DNA from: Halalkalicoccus paucihalophilus
Lineage (GTDB): Archaea; Halobacteriota; Halobacteria; Halobacteriales; Halalkalicoccaceae
NCBI RefSeq assembly: GCF_001593955.1
Contig: NZ_LTAZ01000017.1
Location: 1-64,000, forward strand
Direction: 5' to 3'
DNA: 64,000 bases
The notes under the pieces were generated by a model. It did not search any database. It worked only from the letters and a program-made list of their open reading frames with translations, and had not been told where the DNA came from. This document shows, in pieces, positions 26,410 to 35,376 of the stretch; within the stretch, counting starts at the first letter, position 1; every line of letters begins with the position of its first letter. A program made the translations under genes and the position numbers.

Positions 26410-27207
26410 TCACACGAACGCGAGTGGAATCATAATTATAACCCCGATTATAATGCCGGTCGCGAGTTCTCTCTTTCCACCACCGGGGAGTTCCGTACCG
26501 GTATCCAGTGCCTCGGGAATGAATTCGGTTAATACAAGATAGATCATTGCGCCAGCAGCGAACCCGAAGCCGAAGGGGAGAAACTCCCGAGCCACACGGA
26601 CGAATGTGAAGGCGATAACAGCACCAATCGGCTGTGGGAGACTCGAAAAGACTGCCCACCACACCATCTTCCAGTTGGGGACGCCCATTGCCTTCAAGGG
26701 GATCGAGATAGCGGTCCCTTCTGGAATGTTGTGAATTGAGATCGCGATCGTCATGAAGATTCCCAGCAACGGAATAACCACACCGAAAATCTGTGTACCT
26801 CCCTCAAGGCCGATATCAGCGAATGAGACACCGATGGCGATTCCTTCGGGAAAGCTATGAACAGTCAGAATGCCAAGAATGAGTACAAGCTTCTTGAAGT
26901 CGGCCTCCTCGTACTCGTGTGGGTCAATATCGGAATCTAGTAACACATGGTGGGCAACAACGACTAGGAGGACACCGGCGCCCATCCCTGTAAGGAGTTC
27001 TAATGGTGTGCCCTCCGCAAGCCCCTCCTCAACGAGACCGAATACCGACGCAGAAAGCATGATACCCGACGCGAGACCCCAGAGAATAACATTCCTCCTG
27101 TCACTGATTGAGTCAAAGAAGAAAAACGGCAGTGCACCAACTCCGGTCGCAAGGGCCGTGATGAATCCAGCGACGAACACGAATGCGAGATTTTCAAGAA
27201 AGGCCAT
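26410..27207 (-). CDS. ZIP-family divalent metal transporter
   Basis: A 265-residue membrane protein with eight hydrophobic segments. ZIP motifs: VHSFPEGIAIGVSFADIG (fourth segment, about 116-133) and IHNIPEGTAISIPLKAMG (fifth segment, near 157-174), which hold the His, Glu and Asn ligands of the binuclear metal site. The usual His-rich loop is reduced to LLDSDIDPHEYEEAD. ZIP carriers bring Zn2+, Fe2+ or Mn2+ into the cytoplasm. The gene is convergent with the multicopper oxidase (54 bp between stops). Confidence 0.9.
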   Translation of the reverse strand: MAFLENLAFVFVAGFITALATGVGALPFFFFDSISDRRNVILWGLASGIMLSASVFGLVEEGLAEGTPLELLTGMGAGVLLVVVAHHVLLDSDIDPHEYEEADFKKLVLILGILTVHSFPEGIAIGVSFADIGLEGGTQIFGVVIPLLGIFMTIAISIHNIPEGTAISIPLKAMGVPNWKMVWWAVFSSLPQPIGAVIAFTFVRVAREFLPFGFGFAAGAMIYLVLTEFIPEALDTGTELPGGGKRELATGIIIGVIIMIPLAFV

Positions 27208-27229
27208 TGTCTACTGCTTCAAATAAGTG

Positions 27230-27440
27230 TTGTATCCTACTAGTAAACCACCCTGCCCTACTCGCTCTTTCGGGCGGGGCGTTTCCCGTGGTGGCGATTT
27301 CGACCTGTGGCCGTGCATGGATGTGGCGCAGTGCATGACGACGGTTCGCGGGCGAGGTGGTACTCCGGTCGGCCTTCAAAAGCCGATCGGGATGGACGCG
27401 CCCAAACCAGGGAGTGGTCGTCTCACCCGACGGTAATTTC
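27230..27440 (+). mobile_element. Possible remnant of IS200/IS605-like element
   Basis: Non-coding GC-rich DNA with ACCACCCTGCCCTACTCGC, a GGGCGGGGCG run and CCCGTGGTGGCGATTT. ACCACC and GGTGG can pair into a long stem. It resembles non-coding ends of haloarchaeal TnpB elements as I remember them, but no transposase reading frame is left. Low confidence. Confidence 0.35.
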
Positions 27441-27456
27441 GTTCCAGATAGACATG

Positions 27457-28277
27457 TTATAATGTCCCGACTAGGCGCTGAGTGAAGATAGCACTTTGCT
27501 CGATGAAAGACTCAAACCTTTCTGTACAAGACCGATCGTTGCACAAAGCAAAAAAAGAGGCCCTATCCTCGAGCAGCTGTATCTGACCGTGAACCCATCC
27601 ACTACCCTGCCGGCAGATTACGGTCTCGCCGGGGTCGAAGTTCCGGAGGTCGCCTTTCGCGAACTGATACTCCTCTTTCTCCTCACTCTCACTGAGTGTA
27701 TGGTCGTCGCCTGAATTCTGGGTGTACTGTTCGAAAGACGTCCCGACAGTCTCGCGGAGGAAGTCCACACTTTCCTCGTCGGCTGTTCGGAGGCCGATCA
27801 CCGTAACCATACCCGACAGCAGCGCGTGGGCACGTTCCTTCCCGTATGTGTCTTCGAGTTGCGCCACCGACTGAAGCGAGAGAATCGCCTGGCAGTTAAC
27901 GCCGCGGCCGACGTTGATCAGCTCGCCGAGACGTTTGATCGTCGTGTCCAGATGCTCGATCTCGTCGAGGAGATAGTACGCCGATCGGTCGGGGTCGTCC
28001 ATGCCGTGCATGATGGCCTGGTCGATTAGATAGCGGAACACGGGCGCGATCGTGCCAGACTGTCGTATCGGATAGTCGAGCACGAGGACCCGACCGTCGG
28101 GGTTCTGCATGTACTCGCGGATAGAGAACTCGCCGCTCTCCGCGAAGTCACCGACGAATAGGTCTGTGACCTGCTGTTGAGCCGTCGCGAATACGGAGCC
28201 TGCCTGGCGCTCCGTCTCAGGGTTGATAATCCGGCCGTTCCTACAGCGGCTACCGGCAGGAGGGGTTCGACGACCAT
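27457..28277 (-). pseudogene. Type IV coupling protein (VirD4/TraD-like), internally deleted
   Basis: The gene appears to start at ATG 28275-28277, overlapping the relaxase stop (TAATG), and reads MVVEPLLPVAAVGTAG before going out of frame. After a junction near 28245 a second frame resumes NPETERQAGSVFATAQQQVT and runs through Walker B-like YYLLDEIEHLDTTIKRL, LINVGRGVNCQAILSLQSVA and QFAKGDLRNFDPGETVICRQ. Walker A and several hundred residues are missing. VirD4-type ATPases carry the relaxosome to the transfer channel. After LLED the frame runs on to 27457; the fragment at 24055 stops there, so the natural stop has been lost. Confidence 0.8.
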
Positions 28278-28798
28278 TATCGTCCCCTCCCGCTTGCGCG
28301 GCGACGTTCATCCTCTAGCTCTTGCTCTTGGTTCTTGCGTTCGTTCTCGCGCTCTTGTTCTTGCCGACGGTTCCGATACCGGGAGCGTTCAACCATCCGC
28401 TCGTTGGCGTGCTCTCGCGTCTCCTCGATGTCGCCCTTATCCATGTAGAGGTCCGTCTTCTCGCCCGTCATGGCGACGTGGGCGTGCGGGTGTTCGGTAT
28501 CCCGATGGACGGAGTAGGCATACGTGGCTGTTGGTCGCCCCTTCGTGAACTGTTCCATCGTCTTCCTCGTTTCCCGCCCGAGTTCGTCGTTACTCAGGTC
28601 GTTCCCGTTCTCTGGGCTGATTATCATGTGTCTCTCGAATTGGTGGCGTTCGCTCTTTTCGACGAACTGTTCTTTTCTCTCGTCGGACATGGGTCGGTCA
28701 GCCCTGTCGCAGACCGGCGTATCCCCCTCCCTGCCGATGTAATTCACGAGATCACCCGACCCCGTGTCCCGGTAATCGGTGTCGAGATAGGTGGTCAT
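28277..28798 (-). CDS. Small VirD2/MobA-like relaxase
   Basis: A 173-residue protein. Residues 1-110 fit the relaxase fold: candidate catalytic Tyr20 in LVNYIGREG, motif II RHMIISPENGNDLSNDEL (57 on) and motif III HRDTEHPHAHVAMTG (His98, His103, His105), the metal-binding HxxxxHxH signature. The C-terminus is an Arg/Glu-rich helix. It is shorter than bacterial relaxases and has no helicase domain. It overlaps the upstream accessory gene by ATGA and the coupling-protein start by TAATG, a classic mob operon order. Relaxases nick oriT and lead the strand into the recipient; they are rarely recognised in archaea. Confidence 0.82.
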   Translation of the reverse strand: MTTYLDTDYRDTGSGDLVNYIGREGDTPVCDRADRPMSDERKEQFVEKSERHQFERHMIISPENGNDLSNDELGRETRKTMEQFTKGRPTATYAYSVHRDTEHPHAHVAMTGEKTDLYMDKGDIEETREHANERMVERSRYRNRRQEQERENERKNQEQELEDERRRASGRGR

Positions 28799-29277
28799 CT
28801 GTCTAGCAACTCATCCACGCTCGACGCTTTCCCGTCCGAGCCGTTCGATTCCGAGTTGTCCTGGTCTTGGTCGCCGTCCTCCTGGTCGTCGGTATCGTCG
28901 ATGATGTCGTGGTCCTCCAGCGGGTAGCGAAGCCGTCGAGCGCCCGTTTCGAGAACGTCTTTCCGGCGGGCGTCCGGGTAGTTCTGCTTCAGCAGTTCGA
29001 AGTTCGCGACCGAGTAGGCGCCGGCCCGTGCGTTCATGTCCTTTGTAGCCTGGGCGATCTCGGTGAGGTCTTCTTTTGCCTCTGCGATGAGGGCCTCGAT
29101 CCGCTCCTCGGCGGAGAGATCCGTGGCTGCCTTCTCGACGCCTCGGCGTTTCCGTTCGGCTTGGGCGAGTTTGTAGACGTAACTCGAGAGTGTTTCGCCT
29201 TCCTCGTTGGCCTCGCTTTGGAGGTGGTTCTTTTCGCTTTCTGATACATACACTGAGATTACTGTATCGCGGGTCAT
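28795..29277 (-). CDS. MobC-like relaxosome accessory protein
   Basis: A 160-residue protein. The N-terminus is a ribbon-helix-helix (TVISVYVSESEKNHLQSEAN, EEGETLSSYVYKLAQAE), followed by helices with RKRRGVEKAATDLSAEERIE and an acidic Asp/Gln/Glu tail. This is the layout of MobC/TraY-like accessory proteins that bind oriT and recruit the relaxase. Its stop overlaps the relaxase start by four bases. A long inverted repeat lies 26-122 bp upstream, the expected oriT position. The family call rests on the domain plus context. Confidence 0.75.
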   Translation of the reverse strand: MTRDTVISVYVSESEKNHLQSEANEEGETLSSYVYKLAQAERKRRGVEKAATDLSAEERIEALIAEAKEDLTEIAQATKDMNARAGAYSVANFELLKQNYPDARRKDVLETGARRLRYPLEDHDIIDDTDDQEDGDQDQDNSESNGSDGKASSVDELLDR

Positions 29278-29302
29278 GTGTTGGTTAGTTCTTTGAGGGG
29301 TG

Positions 29303-29399
29303 GGTATGCGGACTGCCTGCGTCGATGTTTTGCCGGTAAGTGGAGCAGTAGGTTAACTAGAAAGCTCCGGGCCTGTCGACCTCAGGCAGTGGGCATACC
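29303..29399. other. oriT: Candidate oriT inverted repeat
   Basis: Arms at 29303-29319 (GGTATGCGGACTGCCTG) and 29383-29399 (CAGGCAGTGGGCATACC) pair at 15 of 17 positions across 63 bp. A partial direct repeat, GTGGGCATAT, follows at 29418-29427. The element sits immediately upstream of the MobC-like and relaxase genes, as bacterial oriT sites do. The nick site cannot be read from sequence. Confidence 0.6.
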
Positions 29400-29464
29400 T
29401 GGCCAGTCGAAGAACGTGGGCATATCAATCGTGTCTGTATATCTGATACTTTTGATTCATCTCG

Positions 29465-29512
29465 CCTTGTGCAACACACTTCTCTTCTCACAAGGACGGT
29501 TGTTGCACAAGG
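29465..29512. repeat. Dispersed inverted repeat, copy 5
   Basis: CCTTGTGCAACA and TGTTGCACAAGG, perfect 12-bp arms with 24 bp between them. It lies just beyond the candidate oriT. Confidence 0.85.
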
Positions 29513-29934
29513 GAGAAGCCACAGAAGGACCTGAATGCCTTGGTTTCATGTCAAACTTCGGCGACCTTACTGATACATAGAACGTGCGAATCTAATGTAC
29601 TCACTTCCATCATCTAATATAGATGTGGTAGAGCCACTGCTGAATATACAGCGCGAGTGTGGCACGAGTTGAAAGTCAATTTGCGAGGATAGTGTTCGCT
29701 TAGTACAGGAGAGGTGATACCCGCTATACAGGAATCCACCCGATATTCGGGCGGCGTTTTATTGAATATACGCGTGGTACGGAGAGTATGTCTCCAGTGT
29801 GTAGCCGATCGAGTGCTCCGACCTTCGCTAGATCCGGTCTCGAAACCCTGGTCACTACAGCCAACAAAAAAGGAGGCAACTCACTTCCGATTCGATTTCA
29901 GACCGATTCTCCTACCTGCTTGGAGGTATAGTAC
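29513..29934. other. Spacer, no supported gene
   Basis: About 420 bp without a convincing ORF between the inverted repeat and the TauE-like gene. Positions 29740-29780 are AT-rich. Confidence 0.4.
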
Positions 29935-30927
29935 ATGACCGAAAACCCAACGGACGAATCCTCGGGACTCCGCCGAAACATCGGCTCTCGAGCGGAGCAA
30001 CTCGATGAAGAACGGTCTGCGTTTGAACGGGTTAGACTCTCACGTGCCACGCTAAAACGCCTGGCGTTGGTTGGCGCGTTGTACGTCGGTATTCTCGTGG
30101 CAATCTACGTAACCGTCGCCCAAACCGCTGGGAGGGCTGAGTTACAGATAATCCCGACCGTGATCGTCATCGCGTTCGTCTTCGAGGGGCTCGATTCGTC
30201 GGCTGGAATGGGATTTGGGACGGCGCTAGCCCCGCTCTTATTCATTCTTGGCTACGAACCGCTTCAAGTCGTTCCAATTCTCTTACTCTCAGAGATGCTG
30301 ACGGGGCTTGTTGCCGGATTCGTCCACCACGAATTCGATAATGTACACTTCGAATTGGATCCAAGCAATGACGCAACCAAGTTAGTTGCGCTGTTTGCGA
30401 CCATCAGCTCGGTCGCCGTATTCGCCTCGATCGTCCTCGTCTACGCAGCAGTCGAACTCGATACGGGCCTCATTAAAACGTACGTGGGGAGTGTCGTTGT
30501 CCTCATGGGTGCGAGTGGGCTCATTCGTGCGAAAATCGGGACGAGTTTTACATATCGTCCAAAGTTGTTGGTCGGCTTTGCCGTCCTGGCAGGAGTGAAT
30601 AAGGGTATCGGCGGCGGAGGATACGGACCCGTGATTACTCTCGGACAACTCTTTTCAGGAGTGTACGAAAAGAGTGCGACGGCTATCACAACCCTCTCTG
30701 AAGGAATCGTCTCGTTGGTTGGTGTCATCACCTTTTTTCTGATTACGATTCACGGGGTATCGATCGATCCACTGCTTCTTCCGTCGATATTCATCGGGGG
30801 CTTCTTTGCAGCAGTCCTCGCCCCATTTCTAGTGCGAGTCGTCCCGAATGTAGTGTGGAAATACGTAATTCCTGGGTACGCGTTCCTCATTGGTATCTCA
30901 GCAATTGCTCTCGGTTTGGATGTCTAA
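29935..30927 (+). CDS. TauE/SafE-family permease
   Basis: A 330-residue protein. A cytoplasmic N-terminal segment of about 45 residues precedes eight to nine hydrophobic segments. Family traits: FEGLDSSAGMGFGTALAPLL near residues 82-101 (first repeat) and GVNKGIGGGGYGPVITLGQL at about 222-241 (second repeat), each with the Gly-rich turn of the duplicated TauE fold. Members export sulfite, sulfonates or organic anions, or act as anion uptake carriers; the substrate is unknown here. Followed after 142 bp by the MgtE-like gene on the same strand. Confidence 0.87.
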   Translation: MTENPTDESSGLRRNIGSRAEQLDEERSAFERVRLSRATLKRLALVGALYVGILVAIYVTVAQTAGRAELQIIPTVIVIAFVFEGLDSSAGMGFGTALAPLLFILGYEPLQVVPILLLSEMLTGLVAGFVHHEFDNVHFELDPSNDATKLVALFATISSVAVFASIVLVYAAVELDTGLIKTYVGSVVVLMGASGLIRAKIGTSFTYRPKLLVGFAVLAGVNKGIGGGGYGPVITLGQLFSGVYEKSATAITTLSEGIVSLVGVITFFLITIHGVSIDPLLLPSIFIGGFFAAVLAPFLVRVVPNVVWKYVIPGYAFLIGISAIALGLDV

Positions 30928-31069
30928 TCAGGTAGTGAGCCACAATCTGTGTGTCTGGGTCGTCAGTTACGTCCCACACAGGCCGCAATTTAGCCTCACT
31001 TAAAAAACACTTGATGGTTACTGCAAGGAGAGCAGCGACTCGTATATCCGTACTGGACCTGTACGTGTC

Positions 31070-32041
31070 TTGGAGATGTCGTCAAGGAGTATAGGCGGAC
31101 CAATCGGGAGCATCACATCTACAGAGATTCCTACATGCCAGCCGGAAGACACTCCAGCAACTGTTCTCGACCGACTTGTCGGTCGGACGTGGGAAAGCGC
31201 GGATACGATCTACGTCCTCGAGGAGGGGAAGCTCGTTGGTCGTCTCGATATTACTGCCCTCCTCCAATCAACGGACGACGTTCCTCTCTCACAGTTGATG
31301 GAGACACCAAGTGCGCAGCTACAGCCCGGTACTGATCGAGAACACGCTATATTTCTCGCGATAAAGGAGGATAGAGATGAGATCCCGGTTGTTGACAGCG
31401 ACAAGCGGCTCATCGGTGCCGTGACCTCCCAAGCCATCATCGATACGATGCACAGGGCACACTTTGAGGATATACTCCTCCGTGCAGGAGTGCAAAAGAC
31501 TGGGCGTCAGATCCTAGACGAGCCGTCCGCTCGTGTTCGCATCGCTGTCCGGAGCCGGGCTCCGTGGCTTTTGTTCGGTCTGGTAGCCGGGTTGCTTCTT
31601 AGCGTTATCTCGAGCCAGTTCGAGGCAACCATGCAAGAGACGATCGCCCTTGCATTCTTCCCGCCCGTCATCGCGTACATTGCCGATTCAGTAGGAACGC
31701 AGTCAGAAGCCATCGCAATCAGGGCGTTTGCGATTGCTGACGTTGATTATGGTAGCTACATCCAACAAGAACTCCTCGTTGGGATTATCCTCGGCACAAT
31801 GATCGGGATTCTCGGCGGAGTTGGAGCGACGGTTATCGCTGCCTCGTCACAGATAGGGTTTGTCGTCGGACTGTCGCTGTTCGTTTCGAGTACCGTTGCA
31901 ACCGTTCTCGCCTCCCTCATCCCGATTGGATTCATTCTGCTGGACGTGGACCCGGCACTCGGCAGTGGTCCGCTTGCCACTGCGCTTCAGGACGCCTTCA
32001 GCATCGCAATCTACTTTCTTTTTGCACTTACCCTGCTTTGA
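31070..32041 (+). CDS. MgtE-type divalent cation transporter
   Basis: A 323-residue protein. Residues 15-130 form two CBS motifs (TCQPEDTPATVLDRLVGRTW; PVVDSDKRLIGAVTSQAIID). Residues 165-323 hold five hydrophobic segments with the MgtE pore signatures PVIAYIADSVGTQSEAIAIR and VDPALGSGPLATALQDAFSI. The N-terminal Mg2+-sensing domain of bacterial MgtE is missing and only the CBS pair is kept, as in many archaeal half-length members. It conducts Mg2+ or another divalent ion down its gradient. An ATG at codon 3 (MSSRS) could be the true start. Confidence 0.88.
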   Translation: MEMSSRSIGGPIGSITSTEIPTCQPEDTPATVLDRLVGRTWESADTIYVLEEGKLVGRLDITALLQSTDDVPLSQLMETPSAQLQPGTDREHAIFLAIKEDRDEIPVVDSDKRLIGAVTSQAIIDTMHRAHFEDILLRAGVQKTGRQILDEPSARVRIAVRSRAPWLLFGLVAGLLLSVISSQFEATMQETIALAFFPPVIAYIADSVGTQSEAIAIRAFAIADVDYGSYIQQELLVGIILGTMIGILGGVGATVIAASSQIGFVVGLSLFVSSTVATVLASLIPIGFILLDVDPALGSGPLATALQDAFSIAIYFLFALTLL

Positions 32042-32128
32042 TCCGTGATTTTTGAAATCGGGCCGCGAGTTGATTTGGCCAAACTAATATAACTGTGAAA
32101 GGGCGACGCTCGTATAAGCAGTTCACGA

Positions 32129-32347
32129 ATGAGAGTGAGCTTTAGAGCGTCTGAGAAGGTTGATGATTTCCTTGAAGAAGAAGCAGAGCGACGTCTGATG
32201 ACAAAATCGGGCGTTGCGCAGATGTTTGTTGCTGAGCGATACCATCAGCTGCAGGAGGATCAGGAGGAGCAAGAAGTGTCCACAGTTGACAAAACTGATG
32301 CCGAGGAAGAAGACTCGCCGGCTAGTGACCTCAATTACAGGAAATGA
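32129..32347 (+). CDS. Small DNA-binding-like protein
   Basis: A 72-residue protein: MRVSFRASEKVDDFLEEEAE, RRLMTKSGVAQMFVAERYHQ, then an acidic Gln/Glu tail. The strand plus two helices resemble a ribbon-helix-helix fold, common for plasmid-borne regulators and antitoxins, but no partner toxin gene follows. Unknown function. Confidence 0.6.
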   Translation: MRVSFRASEKVDDFLEEEAERRLMTKSGVAQMFVAERYHQLQEDQEEQEVSTVDKTDAEEEDSPASDLNYRK

Positions 32348-32510
32348 CCATACAATACGGATCTTATCGCCAGGCGGGCGAAGGCGCGCGCTAGCGGAAT
32401 GAATTATACTGTGATCTGGCGATCTTTCTTGTATAGAGGCTCTCCCGTACAGATTGGCCAGAGCCCTCTCGCTTTACGTGATCTTCTGGATAGTTAGAAT
32501 CGGTAGATCC

Positions 32511-32624
32511 ATGACCGGCACAACCGCGCTCTATGCCTGCGTCTCGACAGACGTTCAAAGCCTCACTTTCCTACGAGAGAGTGTTACGCTTCGGGGACAG
32601 CGGCGACCCTATGATATCCACTGA
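32511..32624 (+). pseudogene. Serine recombinase (resolvase) N-terminal remnant
   Basis: The frame MTGTTALYACVSTDVQSLTF, LRESVTLR matches the start of serine resolvases and IS607-type recombinases (ALYARVSTxxQSLxRQ). The catalytic Ser is kept, but Arg of the YARVS motif is Cys. It terminates after 37 residues. A second remnant with the same breakpoint lies at 61599-61721 (MTGTTELYACVLTAVQSLTF), where the catalytic Ser position is Leu. Both are dead. Confidence 0.6.
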
Positions 32625-32894
32625 TGATTATTTGAGTAATCAGTAGTGACTGCCCAATCCGAAGCTGGAACCACTCATCGACTCCAGCGGCGTCTTGCGG
32701 CTCCAATCATGGCAAGGTGTTCGTAGTCGATTCACCTGTTGGTTTGGCGTCGAAAACCCCTCCGAGTCGGAGAGGTTCTCATGAACGAGAAAGTTGGGTG
32801 GGTATGCGTGCAGCCAGGGGCTAGGCAGGCTGCAGTAACTCATAGAGTATTAATTGTATTAGTTAATAGGTGTTTATCGACAAGGATTGGTTAA

Positions 32895-32940
32895 CCTTGT
32901 GCAACATCTGTCAAGTGAGGACGGGTGATATTGCACAAGG
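32895..32940. repeat. Dispersed inverted repeat, copy 6
   Basis: CCTTGTGCAACA and ATTGCACAAGG with about 23 bp between them; one terminal mismatch. Isolated in gene-poor DNA. Confidence 0.8.
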
Positions 32941-33824
32941 TATCTGAACAGCTCTTTCTCCACTTTCTCTGGCAAGACGACTAGCCCAGCCCACACCGCA
33001 GGGTTCCTGTGAATTCAACACTCAGTAGCGACAACCCAATTGAGTGCTAGATTTAATAACTAGTAGTGTGCATCTAACGGTCGGGTACACGCCCAAAGGA
33101 GAGTGCAGGACTGAGGCCATAGTTAACTCCTGCACTCCACCGCAGGCGCTCAGGCGTATGCCCTTCTCCAGAACACAACCAGAGAGTCACTTCGATCCCT
33201 CTTTTTGCGAATCGAGAGACTGGTCATCCACGCCTGGCACATATCATTAGCAGCCGAAGGATCATATATCTTATCATTATATTGAAATTAATATGATATG
33301 AAGAAATGATAGAGTGATTGGAGCGATAATAAAATTACTGTGAAAACCATAACGAACGTTCTAGCCTCCTGATAACTAATATATATGTATTACTACTAGT
33401 TCACGGGAGGGTCACCCTCCTACTCCCGGCCGTGGCCTCAGGGCCGGGAGGCTGCGTCATCTTCAGATTGTCAGTAGATGTCGAGACGGTGGTACTATCG
33501 GTGAGACACGGTCCAACGTGCACTCGTCACTAAAGTCCAATATTCGAAATTTATAATCAAAAATATTAAGTATGTTGACATAATAGTAATTGGTGGCGGT
33601 CGCCTCCCCTGTACGCCGCCACCGAGGGTACCTACCCCTCCGATCATTATTGGACCTCCCACGCCGGGAGGTTTTTGCTAGCACGTCAGATCTCACATCA
33701 GTGTCGCCATTAGTACCGCCTTCACTCTCGGCAAAGGTGACTGCTAGAGCTTCGATTAATAGTCACATCAAGGATCGGCTGACGAAGATCATATTCGGGG
33801 TACCTGTTCGGCAGGTACTGCCGA

Positions 33825-33869
33825 CCTTGTGCAACATCGGTCATCTTGAAGCGAGATTGTTGCACAAGG
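33825..33869. repeat. Dispersed inverted repeat, copy 7
   Basis: CCTTGTGCAACA and TTGTTGCACAAGG with about 20 bp between them. It lies 44 bp downstream of the PadR gene's stop, where a terminator would be expected. Confidence 0.8.
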
Positions 33870-33912
33870 TTTGCTTATCGACGGAATTGAGTGAGAGACG
33901 AAGACAGGCGAT

Positions 33913-34281
33913 TCACTCAGCCAATTCACCCCCCGTCGATTCGGTCTTTGTGTCGTCTCCTCCTTCATCCTCGTCTGTGGACTCTTCAGCTGTCGATTCG
34001 CCGGTGGAGAGGGCGATATACTGCTCTTCCCACGCTTGACGAGCCTTGATCTCACGCTGGCCCCGGGCCATCAGTGCATAGTAGTTCGACCGACGATCGA
34101 CCTCACCTTTCTCAATTAGTCCCTTGTTCCCGAGTGTATCGAGGTTCGGGTAGAGTCGACCGTGATGAACCTCAGTCTCGTAGTAGTCTTCGAGTTCGGC
34201 TTTGATTGCGAGGCCATTGAGCTGGTCTCCGCCAGCGATTACATACAGGATATCACGTTGGAAGCCAGTCAAATCGTCCAT
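33913..34281 (-). CDS. PadR-family transcriptional regulator
   Basis: A 122-residue protein with a PadR winged helix: LTGFQRDILYVIAGGDQLNG, LAIKAELEDYYETEVHHGRL, YPNLDTLGNKGLIEKGEVDR and the wing RSNYYALMARGQREI. The C-terminus is an acidic Glu/Ser/Thr tail and no dimerisation coiled coil is seen. Closely related paralogues are at 48604-48957 and 49116-49406. PadR proteins usually repress a nearby gene; no obvious target adjoins. Confidence 0.9.
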   Translation of the reverse strand: MDDLTGFQRDILYVIAGGDQLNGLAIKAELEDYYETEVHHGRLYPNLDTLGNKGLIEKGEVDRRSNYYALMARGQREIKARQAWEEQYIALSTGESTAEESTDEDEGGDDTKTESTGGELAE

Positions 34282-35128
34282 GATCTCGCTATCAACACCC
34301 AGACATACTAGTATTCAGACCATAGCAATCGACAGGGCCGTGGTAGGATGCTGGAACAACCGACATAGCCCACCGGTGGACTGACTACTACCAGAGTCAA
34401 CCCGAGCCGTGTACTCTCTCCTCTCTCCCGCTTTCCAGACCGTCTCGTAGTGGTGGCGAACCATGCTGTCTCTGGCGAACCCGACCCAGCATGAAAGAAG
34501 GATGACGACGGCTCCGCTGACTAGGTGATCACTCGATAAGATCGAGCGACGAGAGGAGAGAGGAATGGGAACGACTCCTAAACGACGTGCGAGTTAGAGT
34601 CCGATAACTGCCCATCCCGACAGTATACTATCAAGAGTGTGATCGAAGGTCAGCGGTAGAGTTGATATTCGATCCCAGGTTCACACAGGTCCTCGTTCGT
34701 CTGAGGCCAGTGTCGGGCAGATCTTCTCAATTCCCCTAAATATGCCAACGTATTTGTCACTGTTGTACATACCCTCAGTTACGGCGCCAGAGCCAAGAGG
34801 GAGAAAGCGGGGGCTGCACTCGTGGTCAACTGCACTCACCCTACTGACGCCGTGAAGGTGCCTCTGACATTTACCTTCGCTCCGTAATCCAGTAGGGTGA
34901 CTTGTTGTAGCAGAGTCTATAATATAGGCTTTTTGTTGGGTTGCGTTTACATTCGGCTCTGCCGTAGAAGTCCATAACTAGATTTCTGACCGTTCACCAC
35001 CCGCAAAGGCGAATTACGTACAGACCCTACATGAAATATCACCTATATTACTAATATAATTGACAGTCTACGGGATAATGCGGTCACTGCGACTCATGGT
35101 CAGTTGCGGTTGATCCCACCCTACAGTA

Positions 35129-35150
35129 CCTCTCCACCCCGAGAGGTTTT
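35129..35150 (+). terminator. Hairpin followed by T-run
   Basis: Stem ACCTCTCC...GAGAGGT followed by TTT. A similar stem with TTTT lies at 35353-35376. Either could be a transcription terminator or the end of an untranslated RNA; no gene reads into them. Confidence 0.35.
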
Positions 35151-35352
35151 AAAGGAGAAACTCTAGAGATCGGTTCAGGTGAACCGCTGTAACAAGTGAA
35201 AACGCAAGCAAGCGGCAGGTCTAATACACTACTCTTTTCTTGAATTGGAGGGGTTTCATAAGATAGATACCGTATAATTAAAAACCAATAACGGTATAGC
35301 ACTCAATGGCGGGTGACCGCCACAACGGAAACCACTCCGTTGGTCATGTTGA

Positions 35353-35376
35353 ACCTCTCCGATTCGGAGAGGTTTT
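35353..35376 (+). terminator. Hairpin followed by T-run
   Basis: Perfect stem AACCTCTCCG/CGGAGAGGTT with a 2-base loop and a T-run. Related to the stems near 32755, 33654 and 35129. Confidence 0.4.

Larger units (their letters stand above)
32348..33912. other. Gene-poor mosaic with recombinase remnant and hairpins
   Basis: About 1.5 kb with no intact gene. It holds a serine recombinase 5' remnant (32511), a hairpin at 32755-32775, two dispersed inverted repeats (32895, 33825), very AT-rich DNA at 33250-33390 and hairpins near 33411-33450 and 33654-33676. It looks like an accumulation zone for mobile-element ends. Confidence 0.5.

Noticed and set aside
25964..26662. 232-residue minus-strand ORF over the oxidase 3' end
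   Set aside because: Antisense to two well-supported genes; its Val/Phe/Leu-rich runs are codon artefacts.
28322..28927. 201-residue plus-strand ORF over the relaxase gene
   Set aside because: Hydrophobic and Ser-rich shadow of an Arg/Glu-rich protein on the other strand.
32755..35376. CRISPR-like series of hairpins
   Set aside because: The stems differ in sequence and are hundreds of bases apart; there are no regular spacers and no cas genes in the window.
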